The notes under the pieces are model-generated. The model made no database searches. It had not been told where the DNA came from and saw only the letters and a list, made by a program, of their open reading frames with translations. The translations under genes and the position numbers were made by a program. A stretch of 64,000 nt of DNA from Cytobacillus depressus (lineage in GTDB: Bacteria; Bacillota; Bacilli; Bacillales; Cytobacillaceae): assembly GCF_008923245.1 (NCBI RefSeq), contig NZ_WBOS01000006.1, positions 62,001 through 126,000 of the forward strand. The letters run 5' to 3'. Below are positions 1 through 8,743 of the stretch, one piece after another (the stretch's first letter is position 1; the number at the start of each line of letters is the position of its first letter).

Positions 1-3
1 CAT
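1..3 (-). CDS. Start codon of a leftward gene leaving the window (partial)
   Basis: The first three bases read ATG on the minus strand. A good ribosome binding site (GGAGG, complement of 11-15) lies 7 nt upstream of it. This marks the start of a gene that runs off the left edge. Nothing can be said about its product. Confidence 0.5.
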
Positions 4-152
4 GATTAAACCTCCATTATTAATTCAGGTGTGATTGATCGCTTCCTGTATAATATTTGCAGTTTAGTTCCAAGATACTCTTCAGATTAATAAATCCTTA
101 CTATGTTAAAATGAAAAATCACTTTTTTTGGAAACTCATATTGAATAATAAA

Positions 153-188
153 CAAAAAAGACGCCTTCGTATTTAAGAAGTGCGTCCT
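153..188 (-). terminator. Rho-independent terminator of the GIY-YIG-like gene
   Basis: Read leftward, the stem GACGCACTTC pairs with GAAGGCGTC around an 8-nt loop and is followed by TTTTTTG. It lies 30 nt past the stop of the leftward gene at 218-574. Confidence 0.75.
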
Positions 189-217
189 AAGTAGGGTATA
201 AAAAAACTTTATAAGAT

Positions 218-574
218 TTAACGAGCCTTTCTCACATTATACCCTTGTTCTTCATACGGCTGAAGTTGATCTAACCATTTCGACACGAGCTCAGCTAATG
301 CTTCTTTTTCGTTGAAATAAGGATCGTCTTTCTTTTTGAGAACTTCTAAAACATCAAAAGTAAATGCCTCTTTCCCAAATTTGTTCCATTCTTGCTGAAG
401 CGCTTTATTGATATGGGTACCTGATTCAAGCATGAATTTCTCCCCGTTTAACGTTTTGAAATTTCTTGAGCTGTTAATAAAAATCTTTTGATTTTTGTTG
501 TTTTTAATTTGATAGACTCCAGCTTTAATGGGGATCTCTTTATATTGTTGTTTTAATTCTTTTTTCCGGTCCAT
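218..574 (-). CDS. GIY-YIG nuclease-like small protein
   Basis: This 118-residue protein resembles the short GIY-YIG-fold proteins of bacilli. A GVYQI strand near residue 19 stands for the GIY motif and the end GYNVR fits the terminal Asn motif of the fold. The second motif (YIG) reads IFI, so a usual catalytic Tyr is missing. Either nuclease activity is lost or the domain is only distantly related. The start has a modest AGGTT ribosome binding site. It is followed by its own terminator, and the next leftward gene (DUF2087) ends 23 nt before it, so the two are probably co-transcribed. The family is a moderately sure call; its role is unknown. Confidence 0.6.
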   Translation of the reverse strand: MDRKKELKQQYKEIPIKAGVYQIKNNKNQKIFINSSRNFKTLNGEKFMLESGTHINKALQQEWNKFGKEAFTFDVLEVLKKKDDPYFNEKEALAELVSKWLDQLQPYEEQGYNVRKAR

Positions 575-596
575 GATTATAACCTGCTTTCTATCA

Positions 597-1352
597 TTAT
601 TTTTTCAGCCAATATTGGCTTCCGTCAGGCTTCCTGTCTAAAAAGCCGTATTCAATTAAATATCTTCGAATCATGGCATAATCCTCATAAATGGCTTTCA
701 AAAGTTGGTTAATTGCCTTTTCATCATAGGCTCGTTCCCCCTCGATTTGCGTTGCAATTTCTCTCAGGACGATCAGACGCTGCTTTTCTTTTGGAGGGAA
801 TTTTTTTAATACTAAGTTTGGGCCTTCTGTAAAGAATTTCGTTAAGATTTTTTCTTGTTCTTCTTCAATTATATCGTATCGTTCATCCACCATTTTCGCT
901 GTTTGATGGGGAGCTATAAAGGCTGGCGCATATTCGTCCTTTTCTTTCAAAAGTTCCATCATTGTCAAAAAGACCTTTGCTTGACGTTCCTTCTCTTTTA
1001 ACGCAAAACGATGGTGCCTAATGGTTGAAGTACTGCCAATGCCCATTTCCTGCTGAACTTCTTTATCGCTTTTCCCCTGAAAAAATAGCTGAAGAAGCTG
1101 GTTTTGATGATCAGTAAGACCCGTAAGTCTCTTATCCATCCCGATTAAGTATTCAAATACGGACTGATGGGTACGCTCAATGTGAATTCGCATATACCGT
1201 TCCGCTTCGTAAAGCACATTATTGTAAGTATAAACAACTCCCTTTTCCACTTTTTCGCCACATAACAGGCATGTATAGGAAGCTTTTTCTTGAATATACC
1301 CTCGTTTAAGCTCATCTAAAGAGGCATTCCAAAAGAGATCAGATATTTCCAT
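597..1352 (-). CDS. DUF2087-domain transcriptional regulator
   Basis: The protein has 251 residues. The N-terminal third has a zinc-finger-like set (CLLCG near residue 29, then a HIERTH segment near 57). The middle (residues about 75-115) is a LuxR-type helix-turn-helix beginning LTDHQNQLLQLF and continuing with SDKEVQQEMG. The C-terminal 85 residues (KFPPKEKQRLIVLREIA to the end LDRKPDGSQYWLK) are a typical DUF2087 domain, found in DNA-binding regulators of Firmicutes. No good ribosome binding site precedes the ATG, so the exact start is less certain. It lies upstream of, and probably with, the GIY-YIG-like gene. Its targets are unknown. Confidence 0.75.
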   Translation of the reverse strand: MEISDLFWNASLDELKRGYIQEKASYTCLLCGEKVEKGVVYTYNNVLYEAERYMRIHIERTHQSVFEYLIGMDKRLTGLTDHQNQLLQLFFQGKSDKEVQQEMGIGSTSTIRHHRFALKEKERQAKVFLTMMELLKEKDEYAPAFIAPHQTAKMVDERYDIIEEEQEKILTKFFTEGPNLVLKKFPPKEKQRLIVLREIATQIEGERAYDEKAINQLLKAIYEDYAMIRRYLIEYGFLDRKPDGSQYWLKK

Positions 1353-1592
1353 TTACACAAACACATCCATTGAAAGTTTATTTATTTATAAACGGTTTAT
1401 AATAATGTTTATTCATCTCAACCATAATAATATGGATTATTATCATTGTCAATGACATTTAAACATACATGTTTGTTTATGAACAAACGAAGTTATTAAA
1501 TGTTTGCTATTTTTATTTTAAAGCGGGTTCCTCAACAAGTATGTCCCGCCTGAATAGAATATTAGTATTAAAATAAGAAGGGGGAATGAAAT

Positions 1593-2189
1593 TTGCTGCT
1601 CCCGTATACAAAACTTCGCTATATTAATGATCAGGTAGGTTTTGGGGTTGTTGCGACGAAATTTATTCCAAAGGGCACGATCACATGGGTATTGGATGAG
1701 TTGGATTATAAGCTGGAACCGGAGTTTGTAGCAAAATTGGACAAGCATAGGCGCAAATTTATAAATAAGTATTCTTATAGAAATCGAGAGGGAAAATATA
1801 TTTTCTGCTGGGATCTTGGAAAGTATATGAACCATAGTTTTCATGCGAATTGTATGGCAACAGCCTATAATTTCGAAATTGCTATTCGAGATATTCTTCC
1901 CGGTGAACAACTAACAGCTGATTATGGAACTTTAAATATTGGTACACCATTCGAATGCGTACCAGAGAAAGGAACCACGAGGAAGATAGTTAAGCCTGAT
2001 GATCTTTTATATTTTTACAAAGAATGGGATCAAATGGTGCTAGGGGCTTTAAAACATTTTAATGATGTCGAACAACCGCTCATTAACTTTATCGATCCAG
2101 AGATAAAGGAAAAAATTACTTTCTCCATCAAGAACAATATTCTCCTAGATTCAGTTAAAAGTAATTATTTTGATCGTTCTTTAAAATAG
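1593..2189 (+). CDS. SET-domain protein (lysine methyltransferase fold)
   Basis: This 198-residue protein has the hallmarks of a compact SET domain. GFGVVATKFIPKGT (about residues 16-29) is the first strand motif. YMNHSFHANC (about 79-88) matches the NHSCxPN motif that binds S-adenosylmethionine. GEQLTADYG (about 108-116) matches the GEELxxDY catalytic region with its Tyr. The start is TTG: an ATG 7 nt upstream is out of frame and stops soon, and AGAAGGGGG sits correctly before the TTG. Family members transfer methyl groups to protein lysines; the bacterial target is unknown. It stands alone and converges on the SLH protein. Confidence 0.8.
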   Translation: MLLPYTKLRYINDQVGFGVVATKFIPKGTITWVLDELDYKLEPEFVAKLDKHRRKFINKYSYRNREGKYIFCWDLGKYMNHSFHANCMATAYNFEIAIRDILPGEQLTADYGTLNIGTPFECVPEKGTTRKIVKPDDLLYFYKEWDQMVLGALKHFNDVEQPLINFIDPEIKEKITFSIKNNILLDSVKSNYFDRSLK

Positions 2190-2212
2190 AAACAGTAAGT
2201 GTAAATGAGAAG

Positions 2213-2242
2213 AAAAACCGCCCGTATTTACGGGCGGAAACC
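2213..2242. terminator. Terminator hairpin between convergent genes
   Basis: CCGCCCGT (2218-2225) and ACGGGCGG (2230-2237) form a perfect 8-bp stem with an ATTT loop. On the minus strand a TTTTT run follows, serving the SLH gene. The A/T flanks may let it act for the SET gene as well. Confidence 0.85.
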
Positions 2243-2258
2243 TATTAGATTCAAAATA

Positions 2259-4487
2259 TCAATATTGAATTTGGATTCCTTTTTTATACACTTCATGAGC
2301 TAAACGGATAGTGGAGACTGATAATTCTGCATAGGACACTTCTTGTTTTGGGTTAAATTTATTATTATTTGTCGTTAATAAACCTAGTGAGTGTGCTAAT
2401 GCAACATAACCAATGTTTTCAGGTTTTACGTCTTTGGCATCTGCAAATTTAAGCTGATAAATGCCCTGGCTTTTTGCTGCTTGCTCGAGTCCTAATGTGC
2501 GGATATACCAAACTGCTAATTCTTCTCTTGTAAGACGCTGGTCCAGATTAAAGGTAGTCCCTGTTTTTTCTAGAATGCCTTGAGAAACTGCGCGTTCAAC
2601 GACTTGGAATAGTGGATGATCTTGTTTAATATTTTCAAATGATTGGGTTTTATTTCTTTGACCATAGTAGAAATCGGCATAGATATGTGAGATTGACTTC
2701 ATGATCACTTCAAGAGCGGCACCTTTTGTCACCTTTGCATTCGCATTAAATGTCTTTGCATCTCCGACATTTATTATACCAGTCTGAATGAGATGATTTA
2801 GCTCTTTTTCTGCCCAAGGGTGAGAAATCATTGGTGGTTTACTCTTTATCACACTAGTCCATTCACCTGTGTTTGCATCTAACGAGCTAAATGGGGTCTT
2901 GTTGAATACTGGTATATACACAAGATGGTAGTGATTCTTATTTTTGCCGGAGCCTTCATTTACATATTGAAGATTTAGGCCTAGGTTTTCTAAAAACTTC
3001 TCTGTCGCTTTTTCCTTTGAAATGACTTTTTCAATGGATGGCCAGTTTTTAATATCTACATGATTCACATTCAAACCAAGTAAGGTGCCATCAGCGGATA
3101 CACTAACGGAAATTTGATCCCCACTTACGAGAATATTATTTACGACTCTTGGAAAGGTGAAGTGATAGATTCCTCTTTCTTCATTAATATAAGTTTCTCC
3201 TGTCGGCATTGCATAGTTGTGAAGATTAGAAGGGGAGTACTGTTTTAAATATTTCACCGCTTGATTCAAAGCTTCTTCACTAGTAATCGTATGAGCCGTT
3301 TTTTTGCTTTCACCGTTATCGATTAGGATATCACCTTTAATATCATTATACTGAATAATTTCGCCAGTACGTTTGTCTAGCTCTAGGGTTGTTCCTGTTC
3401 CGCCATTTCGGTATTCATACATATAATGAATATTTATCACATCTTGTCCGTTATGGTTTTTCTGCTCATCAACGGATTCAATTCTTAGCTTGATATCTTT
3501 AGAATCTATTGCGAGTAATTTTTCGGCAAAAGCCTTCGCCTCTCCTAATGAAAAATTGGTTTGCTTCGGCTCAGTTGGTTGAACTAAAACTTTCTCAATT
3601 TCTTTTCTTTCTGGTAGCTTGGAGGCAAACCCGTTCATCGTTTGCCAGTCACCTGAGAGGGCATGTACACCATTGACATAGCTAGTTGGTTGATAAACGA
3701 GCTTCACATCTCTATTACCTGTGCGATAATCAACATCTATATTGTATTGTAAATCAATTGATAGATTTTCTTTAATCTTTGTCAAAATCTCATTTTTCGG
3801 TAACACCCTTGTTAAATCATCATATGATGGTGATCCACTGCCGCCTGGATAACGATAAAAATCACTAACTTCACCATTTCCAAGCACTGTAATTTGAATT
3901 CGCTGATCCGAAATAGGCATTTTATTTTTTGCGCGAACAAAGGAAAATGAATAGCGAATAGGCTCAGTAAGCAGTTGATGATTTGGATAGTAGTCGTTGA
4001 GGTCAGAATCTAGTTGATATTCACTGCTTTCTGGGAACTTTTTTAGAAAAGCAAGAGCTGCTTCTTTCGCTTTTTCTTTCGTTACTTTTGCGGGAAATAA
4101 TGCATCCACCACGTTAGCAGGTTGGTAGTAAAAGCTTTCAATATCTAATTTCTCCCCTACAAACCCAACGCTCCCATAGATTTGCTTCCCGTTTACGGTT
4201 TTATGAAAGCTTAAATCATAACGAATGGTATCATCATCAGGAAAACGATGACCGCTACCCATATGGAATTCACTTTCATTTAAAAAATCAAACTGTTTTG
4301 GGAAAAACTCCTTAAATTTCTTAATAAGCTGGCTTTTTGTTACAACACTGTCAACCTGAGAAATTTGAATTTGTACGTTATTATTCTGATCATTTCCTAA
4401 TGATGTTGCACTTACTTCTGGTGCTAGAATTCCGATTGATAGGCCAGTAGTCAATGTTAAGATTCCTAGTTTCCTTAGATTTTTCAA
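2259..4487 (-). CDS. Secreted YcdB/YcdC-domain protein with C-terminal SLH repeats
   Basis: The product has 742 residues. An N-terminal signal peptide (KNLRKLGILTLTTGLSIG, then a region ending VSA) is followed by repeated YcdB/YcdC (PepSY-like) units with the recurring pattern of KAxxKFLEN segments plus Y/G-rich strands, to about residue 560. The last 180 residues carry S-layer homology motifs (LNHLIQTGIINVGDAKTFNA, LTREELAVWYIR, QEVSYAELSVSTIR), which bind the cell-wall polymer. The longer reading frame begins at 4511, but AGGAGGGAT lies inside it and points to the TTG at 4487. Exported and wall-attached; the biochemical role of YcdB units is unknown. Confidence 0.85.
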   Translation of the reverse strand: MKNLRKLGILTLTTGLSIGILAPEVSATSLGNDQNNNVQIQISQVDSVVTKSQLIKKFKEFFPKQFDFLNESEFHMGSGHRFPDDDTIRYDLSFHKTVNGKQIYGSVGFVGEKLDIESFYYQPANVVDALFPAKVTKEKAKEAALAFLKKFPESSEYQLDSDLNDYYPNHQLLTEPIRYSFSFVRAKNKMPISDQRIQITVLGNGEVSDFYRYPGGSGSPSYDDLTRVLPKNEILTKIKENLSIDLQYNIDVDYRTGNRDVKLVYQPTSYVNGVHALSGDWQTMNGFASKLPERKEIEKVLVQPTEPKQTNFSLGEAKAFAEKLLAIDSKDIKLRIESVDEQKNHNGQDVINIHYMYEYRNGGTGTTLELDKRTGEIIQYNDIKGDILIDNGESKKTAHTITSEEALNQAVKYLKQYSPSNLHNYAMPTGETYINEERGIYHFTFPRVVNNILVSGDQISVSVSADGTLLGLNVNHVDIKNWPSIEKVISKEKATEKFLENLGLNLQYVNEGSGKNKNHYHLVYIPVFNKTPFSSLDANTGEWTSVIKSKPPMISHPWAEKELNHLIQTGIINVGDAKTFNANAKVTKGAALEVIMKSISHIYADFYYGQRNKTQSFENIKQDHPLFQVVERAVSQGILEKTGTTFNLDQRLTREELAVWYIRTLGLEQAAKSQGIYQLKFADAKDVKPENIGYVALAHSLGLLTTNNNKFNPKQEVSYAELSVSTIRLAHEVYKKGIQIQY

Positions 4488-4618
4488 AAGATCCCTCCTA
4501 ATATTTAGCAATGTTTCTAATTATATACTAAATATTTGTAATAGTAGAGCAATAAATAGAAAATATTGCCACAATTATGTAATAATATAGAAAAACTCGG
4601 TAATTAATGGAGGATAAA

Positions 4619-5086
4619 ATGATTATTAGATTAGCTGAATCAAAAGATATTGAACAATTAATTAGAATGAGATGGGATGTCACAATTGAAAGTTATCCAT
4701 CTAAAAGCTTTGATGAGAGTGAATTTGATAGCTTTCAAGTGGAGTGCGAGGACTTTTTGAATAATGCTATAAAAGGTGACCGATGGTTTATTTGGATTGC
4801 TGAGGAAGAAGGAAAAATTGTTTCTCATATTTATATAGAATTAATTGAAAAAGTGCCCCGCCCGGGAAGTATTACAAGACCATTTGCGTTCATGACAAAT
4901 GTTTATACTGTTAAGGATTTTAGAAACAAAGGGGTTGGCAGTCAATTACTAACGGCTATAAATGAATGGGCTAAAAAAGAGCAGTATGAATTTATCATCG
5001 TTTGGCCGAGCGATGAAAGTGTGAATTATTATAAGAAAAATGGATATAGCCATTGCAAGGAGCCAATGGAATACTTTCCTTCTTAA
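4619..5086 (+). CDS. GNAT-family N-acetyltransferase
   Basis: A 155-residue GNAT protein. It opens with MIIRLAESKDIEQLIRMR, as in many GNATs. The acetyl-CoA motif V-x-x-x-x-RNKGVGSQLL is near residue 106 and the closing VNYYKKNGY near 140. An ATG at 4607 is in frame, but the GGAGG that drives translation lies just after it, so the ATG at 4619 is chosen. The substrate cannot be told from sequence. DUF2332 follows 41 nt downstream with its own ribosome binding site. Confidence 0.85.
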   Translation: MIIRLAESKDIEQLIRMRWDVTIESYPSKSFDESEFDSFQVECEDFLNNAIKGDRWFIWIAEEEGKIVSHIYIELIEKVPRPGSITRPFAFMTNVYTVKDFRNKGVGSQLLTAINEWAKKEQYEFIIVWPSDESVNYYKKNGYSHCKEPMEYFPS

Positions 5087-5127
5087 AATAATTTAATAGA
5101 TTAAAGCTGTTTATAGGAGGGGAACTA

Positions 5128-6171
5128 ATGTTAAGTAAGGAACGTTTATCTCGGAGTTTTATAAGATTTGCCACGCATGAGTGTAAGGATTCTAGTAAAT
5201 TATATGAGTATTTGTCACTGGAAATTGCAAAAAATGACGAAATACTAGAATTATGTACAAATGCCAGTGAGGGTCAGCCTGTCCCAAATTTACTTTTCGG
5301 TGCTGTCCATTATCTTCTTCTAAAAGGAAAAGAACACAAGCTAAAAGAGTATTATCCTAGTGTTGTGAGTAATCCTAAACATGTTGAAGGGGCGTTTAAC
5401 AGCTTTAAGGATTTTTGCTTTCAATATCAAAATGAAATAATCTCTATTCTCCAGTCGAAACTTGTTCAGACAAATGAGGTAAGAAGATGTGCTTATTTGT
5501 ATCCTGTTTTTAGCTTGATTTATGAGAAGACTAAGAAACCGCTGGCACTGATTGAAATAGGAACAAGTGCTGGGTTGCAGCTTCTATGGGATAAGTATTC
5601 CTATTCTTATGGCACAGATGAGATTTTTGGAAATAAAAGTTCTGCATTAAACATTACTTCAGAGATAATTGGAGAAAATATGCCATTTCTAGCATCAACA
5701 CCGCCTCCAGTTTCAAAGAGGATGGGGTTAGATTTAAATACGATTGATCTAAATGATGAGGAAGAGACCTTGTGGATGAAATCCTTAATATGGCCGGAAC
5801 ACAAAGAAAGACTGCAAATGTTTGAACAAGCGGCGAGTTACATTAAGAAAATTCCTGTCCAATTAGTTGAAGGAGATGGAATTGGTTTATTAAGGGATTG
5901 CGTTAATATGATGCCAAGTGATAGTACAGTTTGTATTTTTCACACCCACGTAGCCAACCAAATGCCGTTAGAAGCAAAAAAAATACTTCTCAATATGATC
6001 CAATCAATTGGTAAGGAACGAGATGTTTTTCATATTTATAATAATATTCATGATAGATATTTGCATCTTGATTACTATGTAGACGGTGTGGAAAGTAAGG
6101 AAACGATCGCTGAAACAGATGGTCACGGAAGATGGTTTAGATGGTTAATAAAAGGATCGGATTTTAAATGA
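5128..6171 (+). CDS. DUF2332 family protein
   Basis: The 347-residue length and the motifs fit DUF2332: the N-terminal FIRFATHECKDSSKLYEYLS, the LFGAVHYLLLKG segment, and LIEIGTSAGLQLLWDKY near residue 140. That last segment resembles the glycine-rich loop of a SAM-dependent methyltransferase. The C-terminal FHTHVANQMP is also typical. The function is unknown; a methyltransferase-like fold is my inference. AGGAGGGG precedes the ATG. Its stop overlaps the start of the small zinc-ribbon gene (ATGA), so the two are translationally coupled. Confidence 0.75.
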   Translation: MLSKERLSRSFIRFATHECKDSSKLYEYLSLEIAKNDEILELCTNASEGQPVPNLLFGAVHYLLLKGKEHKLKEYYPSVVSNPKHVEGAFNSFKDFCFQYQNEIISILQSKLVQTNEVRRCAYLYPVFSLIYEKTKKPLALIEIGTSAGLQLLWDKYSYSYGTDEIFGNKSSALNITSEIIGENMPFLASTPPPVSKRMGLDLNTIDLNDEEETLWMKSLIWPEHKERLQMFEQAASYIKKIPVQLVEGDGIGLLRDCVNMMPSDSTVCIFHTHVANQMPLEAKKILLNMIQSIGKERDVFHIYNNIHDRYLHLDYYVDGVESKETIAETDGHGRWFRWLIKGSDFK

Positions 6172-6338
6172 ATTATTCTACAGTAGCAACAGAATGTCCC
6201 AAATGTGGCGGGAAAGAGTTGGGAAAAGGGAAGCACACAGGATACGGGGTTATGTATCCAGTTAATAAAATGAGCTTAGGTTCGGATGTTGAATACATTA
6301 TTTGTGCGACTTGTGGATTATCATCGAAAGCTATGTGA
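6168..6338 (+). CDS. Small zinc-ribbon protein (56 aa)
   Basis: A 56-residue reading frame overlaps the DUF2332 stop by 4 nt (ATGA). It holds two CxxC knuckles, CPKCGGKELG at residues 10-19 and CATCG at 46-50, a standard zinc-ribbon layout. The overlap and the ordered cysteines support a real gene. The function is unknown; a role linked to the DUF2332 protein is inferred from coupling only. Confidence 0.65.
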   Translation: MNYSTVATECPKCGGKELGKGKHTGYGVMYPVNKMSLGSDVEYIICATCGLSSKAM

Positions 6339-6589
6339 TTATCACCTCCGGGGTTCACCAAGTAACCAACATGCAATTAGTTTTTATATGAAAGATGGCA
6401 TACATCAAGTGCAAAGGGAAATGGATGGTAAAGTGATTAGAATGTCTGGAGCAATTAAGTAAATCTGGAGAAGACAAAAATTATAGGCAATAAAGGGGGT
6501 TTACTTTTTACAGAGTAAAGCTTTTTTTATAATGATAAACAAGCAAACCATATTGGCAAAATCATATATTATTGGGAGGAGGATACGAC

Positions 6590-6892
6590 ATGAAAACCAA
6601 AGCATTATTTATCTTACTCCCTGTTATCATGATTTTTACACTTCTTTGGCAAGTTGGATTGATTGGTTTATGGACAAAGGGGATAGCCTATATTGCAAAT
6701 GATACGAAAGGATTCACTGATTCAAATAGTCATATAATAGAAGGAAATTATTCAGTTTCTATTGATTTATCAAACTTAGAAAGTAATATTGGAAAAGAGT
6801 TGTATAATGATGGAACCCATAAGATCAATGTATTCTGGATCGTACATTTAATAATTACAGATCTATATAAAAATATTTGGAGTAAAAAATAA
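6590..6892 (+). CDS. Small membrane protein, unknown function
   Basis: A 100-residue protein with a strong N-terminal membrane helix (LFILLPVIMIFTLLWQVGLI) and a polar remainder that probably faces outward. GGGAGGAGG precedes the ATG at 6590; an upstream in-frame TTG at 6572 lies before that site and is not used. I do not recognise a family. It begins a run of small exported or membrane proteins. Confidence 0.6.
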   Translation: MKTKALFILLPVIMIFTLLWQVGLIGLWTKGIAYIANDTKGFTDSNSHIIEGNYSVSIDLSNLESNIGKELYNDGTHKINVFWIVHLIITDLYKNIWSKK

Positions 6893-7018
6893 CCAGCCTA
6901 ATTTGGGCCAAAGTTAAAAATTCAACTTCAAATCCAAATAAACGCTCTAGCCAAATCCCTTTAATAAATGAAACAATATCACTAATTTAAGCGTCTGTGA
7001 TATAAAAAGGGGAGTTTT

Positions 7019-7579
7019 GTGTTGTGTAATAAAAGCAGAGGCTTGTTTTGTTTAACAGGTATTTTGATAATATTAATGTTTGTCAATCCGTCATCAATTG
7101 CAATGGCATGTGATTGTAACATACCTAAAAATGCAAATGAAGCATTGGAAAAGGCGGCAGCTGTTTTCAGAGGAGAAGTGCTGCAACTAACAGAGGAAAA
7201 GATAAATGGCGAATCATACAGCGTTGCATTGATATCGGTATCAGAAATTTGGAAAGGCATTGAAGAATCTCAAGTTCGCGTATATACGGAGAAGGGGAGC
7301 AGTTGTCAATTTGACTTTGAAGTGGGAAAAGAGTATTTGCTTTACTCATATGAATATAACGGCATGCTAAAAGTCATTAATTGCTCAAGATGTGCTGAAG
7401 TCAAATATGCTAATCAAGACTTGCTAGAGCTTGGAAAAGGAAAAGAGCCGGTTAATACGGTTCAATTAGAAGAAGACCTCAAGAGCAATAAGTTGTTTAA
7501 CCAAACGAGTATTTTACTTCTATTATTAATAATCGTATTCGTAACCGTTTATTTATGGAGAAAGAAAATCAAAAAGTGA
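7019..7579 (+). CDS. TIMP-like exported protein with C-terminal membrane anchor
   Basis: The protein has 186 residues: a signal peptide ending AMA, then mature sequence CDCNIPKNANEALEKAAAVFRGEVLQL, an OB-fold-like NTR/TIMP domain with further cysteines (SSCQFDF, NCSRC), and a C-terminal helix (ILLLLLIIVFVTVYLW) followed by KKIKK. The expected cut leaves an N-terminal Cys-x-Cys, as in tissue inhibitors of metalloproteinases, where that cysteine coordinates the protease zinc. Whether the bacterial protein inhibits a protease is unknown. Translation begins at GTG behind AAAAGGGGA. The next gene (DUF2500) follows after 36 nt. Confidence 0.7.
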   Translation: MLCNKSRGLFCLTGILIILMFVNPSSIAMACDCNIPKNANEALEKAAAVFRGEVLQLTEEKINGESYSVALISVSEIWKGIEESQVRVYTEKGSSCQFDFEVGKEYLLYSYEYNGMLKVINCSRCAEVKYANQDLLELGKGKEPVNTVQLEEDLKSNKLFNQTSILLLLLIIVFVTVYLWRKKIKK

Positions 7580-7615
7580 TGTGAAAATATAGAAAAAAGT
7601 CATAGGAGGGATTGG

Positions 7616-7993
7616 ATGATTCACGGTGGGGATTTCATGTTTGATTTCGCTCCTGTTTTTATTGGTATCATTTTTGTATTCATTATATGTTTAATCTTGT
7701 TTTCTATTGCAAAAGGAGTGTCCCAATGGAATAAAAATAATCACTCTCCAATATTAAACGGAAACGCAAGGGTGGTTACAAAAAGAACAGCGATACGTGG
7801 TGGCGGTGAGCATAGGGCCTATAGTGATTATTTTGTCACGTTCGAGGTGGGAAGTGGAGACCGGATTGAATTCGAGGTAAAGGACACTGAATACGGGATG
7901 CTTGTTGAAGGGGACACCGGCGAGCTTTCCTTTCAGGGCACAAGATATCTTGGGTTTACGAGGAAGAAGGGGAAAATAGAGTTTGATACTTAA
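7616..7993 (+). CDS. DUF2500 membrane protein
   Basis: A 125-residue protein. One N-terminal membrane helix (VFIGIIFVFIICLILFSIAKG) precedes a beta-rich domain with SDYFVTFEVGSGDRIEFEV and GDTGELSFQGTRYLGF, which fit DUF2500. AGGAGGG precedes the ATG at 7616; a second in-frame ATG at 7637 behind GGTGGGG is also possible. The function of the family is unknown. Confidence 0.75.
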   Translation: MIHGGDFMFDFAPVFIGIIFVFIICLILFSIAKGVSQWNKNNHSPILNGNARVVTKRTAIRGGGEHRAYSDYFVTFEVGSGDRIEFEVKDTEYGMLVEGDTGELSFQGTRYLGFTRKKGKIEFDT

Positions 7994-8035
7994 GCTTAAC
8001 AATAAATTTTATTTCAATGTAGAAAAGAAAGGATA

Positions 8036-8054
8036 TTCCCCTAAAAAAGGGGTA
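8036..8054 (+). terminator. Weak hairpin after the DUF2500 gene
   Basis: CCCC and GGGG flank TAAAAAA in the short gap before the next gene. There is no clear T-run, so this is only a possible terminator. Confidence 0.3.
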
Positions 8055-8115
8055 ACCATCTATATTTTATTTTAATTAAGGGCAAATTAAACAAAAGAAT
8101 GGTAAGAGGTGTGAT

Positions 8116-8568
8116 ATGCAACACTTTATTTTGAGCATATTTATTATCTCAACTTTGGTTATTTGTCCTTCATATTCAAAGGCAATAACAATGCCTTGCA
8201 GTATGGTATTGGAGTCCATTGATAAAAAACTCACAAATGCAAAGGGAGCAGCATTAATTTATAAAGTTCAGCTATTTCCTCCAAGCTTTGCGCGAACGAA
8301 TATTAGTATTCTTGGGGTCCACTTGCCAAAACCATCTGCTTATGGCAATTACGACAGTTACGAAGGATTTGCTTTTATTCCAGGTGAGATCAGCTGGCGT
8401 TTCAGGCTCTATCCAACTCCAGAAATAGATGGTCCAACTTGGGCTGGCAGAATTGATAATATTTCGGCTGATATGAAAAATGTAGAAGTACAAATACGTC
8501 TTTCTAATTCAAAGACTGAAAAATTGGGGCCTAGGATATTATCGGGGAAGATTAAAGCTTGTAAGTAG
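8116..8568 (+). CDS. Secreted protein, unknown function
   Basis: A 150-residue protein with an N-terminal signal sequence (FILSIFIISTLVICPSYSKA) and a polar, beta-rich remainder including FIPGEISWRFRLYP. Two cysteines (after the signal peptide and at the C-terminus) could pair outside the cell. AAGAGGTG precedes the ATG. I do not recognise a family. The surrounding genes also code for small exported proteins. Confidence 0.6.
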   Translation: MQHFILSIFIISTLVICPSYSKAITMPCSMVLESIDKKLTNAKGAALIYKVQLFPPSFARTNISILGVHLPKPSAYGNYDSYEGFAFIPGEISWRFRLYPTPEIDGPTWAGRIDNISADMKNVEVQIRLSNSKTEKLGPRILSGKIKACK

Positions 8569-8604
8569 CAGAATATCTAATAAAGATCCAGGTATCCTAA
8601 AAAT

Positions 8605-8644
8605 CGTGCTCATTTCATTTAGAATCATAAATAAAATGAGCACG
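8605..8644 (+). terminator. Strong hairpin after the secreted-protein gene
   Basis: CGTGCTCATTT and AAATGAGCACG form a perfect 11-bp stem around an 18-nt loop. It lies 36 nt past the stop codon, but no T-run follows, so it may act as an mRNA end stabiliser. Confidence 0.5.
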
Positions 8645-8743
8645 TCCTGAATTTAAGACAAAGTTTTACAATCATCTTTTTAATAATGATATTTTATATG
8701 GTAATAGTTTTACATAAAATAACCAATCAAAAGGGAGGAGAAT

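Noticed and set aside
1425..1460. Possible Fur/PerR-like box (ATTATTATCATTGTCAATGAC) upstream of the DUF2087 gene
   Set aside because: At least three positions differ from the 7-1-7 consensus and the region is generally AT-rich, so chance is likely.
1518..1910. 130-residue minus-strand frame
   Set aside because: It lies opposite the SET-domain gene, has no ribosome binding site and its composition is that of an antisense shadow.
6388..6462. 24-residue frame MKDGIHQVQREMDGKVIRMS after the zinc-ribbon gene
   Set aside because: No ribosome binding site; perhaps a coding relic, but too short to support.
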